Positions 6,088 through 8,107 of a stretch of 8,107 bases of DNA are shown piece by piece (positions within the stretch are counted from its first letter, which is position 1; each line of letters starts with the position of its first letter). The DNA lies in the NCBI GenBank assembly GCA_958420075.1, contig CATZIM010000070.1, positions 1 to 8,107 of the forward strand. The letters run 5' to 3'. Made by a program: the position numbers and the translations under genes. The notes beneath the pieces are model-generated. The model saw only the letters and a list, made by a program, of their open reading frames with translations, was not told the DNA's origin and made no database searches. This stretch comes from an uncultured Clostridia bacterium. Its GTDB lineage: Bacteria > Bacillota > Clostridia > Lachnospirales > Anaerotignaceae.

Positions 6088-7274
6088 CGAATCATCTCCA
6101 GTCCATCATAAGCTTTTTGGATTCTTTGGAATAATGTATCTGGCAAGGGCAAAGATTCAATTTCCACGCCCAATGTCGTTCTGTTTTTGCTGCCCATATA
6201 AACACCATTCAGGAAATTGGAGCTATAATGCCACTCTCCGCGCAGTGTCAGCAGCAAAGAAATCGCAGCAGAAGAAATAGCAGGTGCTACATAAGGCTTA
6301 AAGCCCAGTTCCCGCATACGCAAATTGGCTTCGATGGCAAGTTTAGTTAACGCTTTGGAACGTTCATCGTCATAGTTATCAATGCTGTTTGCAATAACAA
6401 GATCCTGTCCATGGGGGCCAAAGGCTCTGCCTTCTGTCAGGAAATCCGCGAATTCCGGATTCTGTTTTGCGTAATAAGCCGCTCTTGCGTTCATGACACC
6501 AAGACCATAGCCCTGAACCTGTTCCGGGCGAAGTCCTTTTCCATCAAAATGTCCTGCTTCATCTTCGTTGCTGGCAAGAAAAGCGGCACGACAAAGAGGA
6601 TCTACTGGGTCAGAAACAACGGCAAACAGACCTTCAAACTTTGCATCTCTTGCTTTCTTTGCGAAAACAGAAATAATGCCTTTATTGGCTTCATACTGCA
6701 CCATACGCACATCCTGTACCTGCGCACCTACAGGAGGAATCCCTTTAGATGCACAGAAAACAAACATATCACAGTCAAAAAGCTGTTCTTCGGTCAAAAT
6801 TTCAACAGTCGGCAATGCGTCATAATCCCAAGGGAAAGCAGCCTGATTTAATTCTGTTTCCCAACGGGCACATACATCAGGGTTCACATCATAAATCCCC
6901 AGCGTTTCAATACAATCGCCGCCCATAAGTTTCAATGCCGTCAGCACAGTACTGCCAACATCTCCCAATGCCAGCAGATGTACCCGCTTTTTCTTCTTAT
7001 TATCTTTCTGAAGCCATTTTTCCCATTCATCAGCTGTTTTCCATGCAGTATTTGCCAAAAGCACAGCCCCTTTGGACAAGGCATTTTCTGCCGCTGTCCG
7101 CAGGTCTGCATCCATACTTGCTGCCACATCATCCAGATGAACGCTGTCCAACCAACGAAGGTTTTCTTCTTCTGCCAGCATTGCCGGATGGGTTAATTTC
7201 AAAATTCCTTTATTCTTCTCCCGACACCGATTTGTGAAAAAAACAGTAGTCGTTCCAATGAGTTTCTGTTCCAT
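6084..7274 (-). CDS. Lactate/malate dehydrogenase-fold protein with altered active site
   Basis: The 396 residues carry an N-terminal extension of about 95 and then an LDH/MDH-type core. Visible are the NAD-binding turn ALGDVGSTV (102-110), an Asp at the end of the second strand (D129, favouring NAD), the substrate-loop pattern R190-x6-N197, SDPVDPL (221-227, the NPVD equivalent), MNAR (261-264), and the catalytic histidine in FGPHGQD (H288). The histidine and the substrate-binding arginine (R264, Arg171 of LDH) are kept. The catalytic Asp168 position aligns with M261, and the Asn of NPVD is D222. So the fold is clear, but ordinary lactate or malate dehydrogenase activity is doubtful. The ATG at 7274 has AAGGAGG overlapping the stop of the gene before it; the downstream flavoprotein gene overlaps by 4 nt. 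Joint action with that flavoprotein is inferred from this coupling. Confidence 0.78.
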   Translation of the reverse strand: MEQKLIGTTTVFFTNRCREKNKGILKLTHPAMLAEEENLRWLDSVHLDDVAASMDADLRTAAENALSKGAVLLANTAWKTADEWEKWLQKDNKKKKRVHLLALGDVGSTVLTALKLMGGDCIETLGIYDVNPDVCARWETELNQAAFPWDYDALPTVEILTEEQLFDCDMFVFCASKGIPPVGAQVQDVRMVQYEANKGIISVFAKKARDAKFEGLFAVVSDPVDPLCRAAFLASNEDEAGHFDGKGLRPEQVQGYGLGVMNARAAYYAKQNPEFADFLTEGRAFGPHGQDLVIANSIDNYDDERSKALTKLAIEANLRMRELGFKPYVAPAISSAAISLLLTLRGEWHYSSNFLNGVYMGSKNRTTLGVEIESLPLPDTLFQRIQKAYDGLEMIR

Positions 7275-7284
7275 AATATCCTCC

Positions 7285-8107
7285 TTATTTTACAAGGTGT
7301 TCCAGTCGGATCATCTGTTCCATATCGTTTTCCAAATATACAGATGCCGGCAGATGATAATCATAAGCGACGCAATTGCCCTTATCTGGAATGCGAGGCC
7401 AGATAATAACTTCACTCAGTCGTCCCAAAGTCAGATTTCGCTCATACAAGGCCTGATACTCTTCTTCCAGAACCGTCAGAATTTCTTTTGTATTCTGCAG
7501 GCAGACCATGGACAAGTCATAAATATTTTCTTTGGATGCACCTCTGATGAAACCGGGCATTACATAAGGCAGTATCAAATTGACACCATGCAGGAAATTA
7601 CCTGTTTTATCCGCATTGGTTTCTACACCGTCACCGCCGATAAAAGGATACATAGATGTTTCCACGAACCAGATACGCATGGAAGGAATGAAATAAGCAC
7701 TTTCTACCTTTCTGCCTTGGATTTCCATCAGGTCTTTTCCTCGACCAGAAAGCATACCAACAATCAAACGGTCAATTTCCACTTTTTCCTCTTTAAAGAG
7801 CGGATCAAGTTCACGGATACGATACCCCTTATGGAGCAAGTCATCCACCAGAATCACAGGTCTGCGAAAAGATTTGATTGTTCTGACCTGAGAACGCAGG
7901 GGCAGATATTCCGGGAACTCTGCAATGCGGAAACCATGAATCCGGGAATCGAATACCTTATCTGTATGCAGTACTTTTGTTACCGTATTGGGAATAACAA
8001 TCCCTTTCAGGATCTTGCCAAAAGGCACACACATATTTTTCCCAAATGTACGTACCGGCAACGGTTCTTTCGGCATACCATTTGCCGCAGTAATCAGCTC
8101 AATCAAA
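7285..8107 (-). CDS. Phosphoribosyltransferase-like protein, N-terminus beyond window edge
   Basis: The frame is open for 274 codons from the right edge to TAA at 7285. A TTG near the edge could be read as a start, but no ribosome binding site can be checked there, so I treat the gene as cut. The one clear motif is PVILVDDLLHKGYR at about residues 83-96 of the visible part, which fits the PRPP-binding loop of type I phosphoribosyltransferases (hydrophobic strand, two acidic residues, then small/Gly turn). The following WFVETSMYPFIGGDGVETN and FLHGVNLILPYVMPGFIRG look conserved but I cannot assign them. Substrate is unknown; the long C-terminal part is unlike the simple purine or pyrimidine salvage enzymes. 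It is the first visible gene of the cluster, 10 nt before the dehydrogenase-like gene, whose ribosome binding site overlaps this stop. Confidence 0.65.
   Translation of the reverse strand, partial: LIELITAANGMPKEPLPVRTFGKNMCVPFGKILKGIVIPNTVTKVLHTDKVFDSRIHGFRIAEFPEYLPLRSQVRTIKSFRRPVILVDDLLHKGYRIRELDPLFKEEKVEIDRLIVGMLSGRGKDLMEIQGRKVESAYFIPSMRIWFVETSMYPFIGGDGVETNADKTGNFLHGVNLILPYVMPGFIRGASKENIYDLSMVCLQNTKEILTVLEEEYQALYERNLTLGRLSEVIIWPRIPDKGNCVAYDYHLPASVYLENDMEQMIRLEHLVK

Noticed and set aside
1..8107. CRISPR array, tRNA, rRNA or insertion sequence
   Set aside because: No spaced direct repeats, no cloverleaf-like sequence and no transposase or flanking inverted repeats were seen on either strand.

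Overview
The window looks like a chromosomal segment of a Gram-positive anaerobe of the class Clostridia. The reasons are the strong AGGAGG-type ribosome binding sites, tightly packed minus-strand genes, protein sequences of clostridial flavour, and a moderately AT-rich core with an even more AT-rich accessory part. I would not name a genus. All convincing genes lie on the minus strand, so transcription runs from high to low coordinates.

Right part (5020-8107): a tight three-gene cluster. It holds a phosphoribosyltransferase-like protein cut by the window edge, a lactate/malate dehydrogenase-fold protein whose active site is altered, and a two-part flavoprotein with a four-cysteine cluster. 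Gaps are 10 nt and then a 4-nt ATGA overlap, and an intrinsic terminator follows. The genes are probably made together and may act together, but no pathway can be read from the sequence.

Middle (3057-5019): guaA (GMP synthase, complete). A good extended -10 promoter with a small palindrome in its spacer precedes it, and its short leader contains a terminator-like hairpin. Two hairpins lie downstream of the stop; the second is a perfect 18-bp bidirectional terminator at 3011-3056.

Left part (1-3010): visibly more AT-rich DNA with accessory character, placed at the 3' side of guaA, a known integration hotspot. Next to guaA are two decayed or unrecognised ORFs: a plus-strand gene interrupted by two close stops, and a 103-codon minus-strand fragment. 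Then comes a two-gene unit. Its first gene is a divergent RpoD-like sigma factor that keeps region 1.1 and the -35-reading helix but has replaced residues that melt and read the -10 element. Its second gene is an unrecognised cysteine-rich protein that runs off the left edge. This sigma/unknown-partner pair is the best candidate in the window for an undescribed system.
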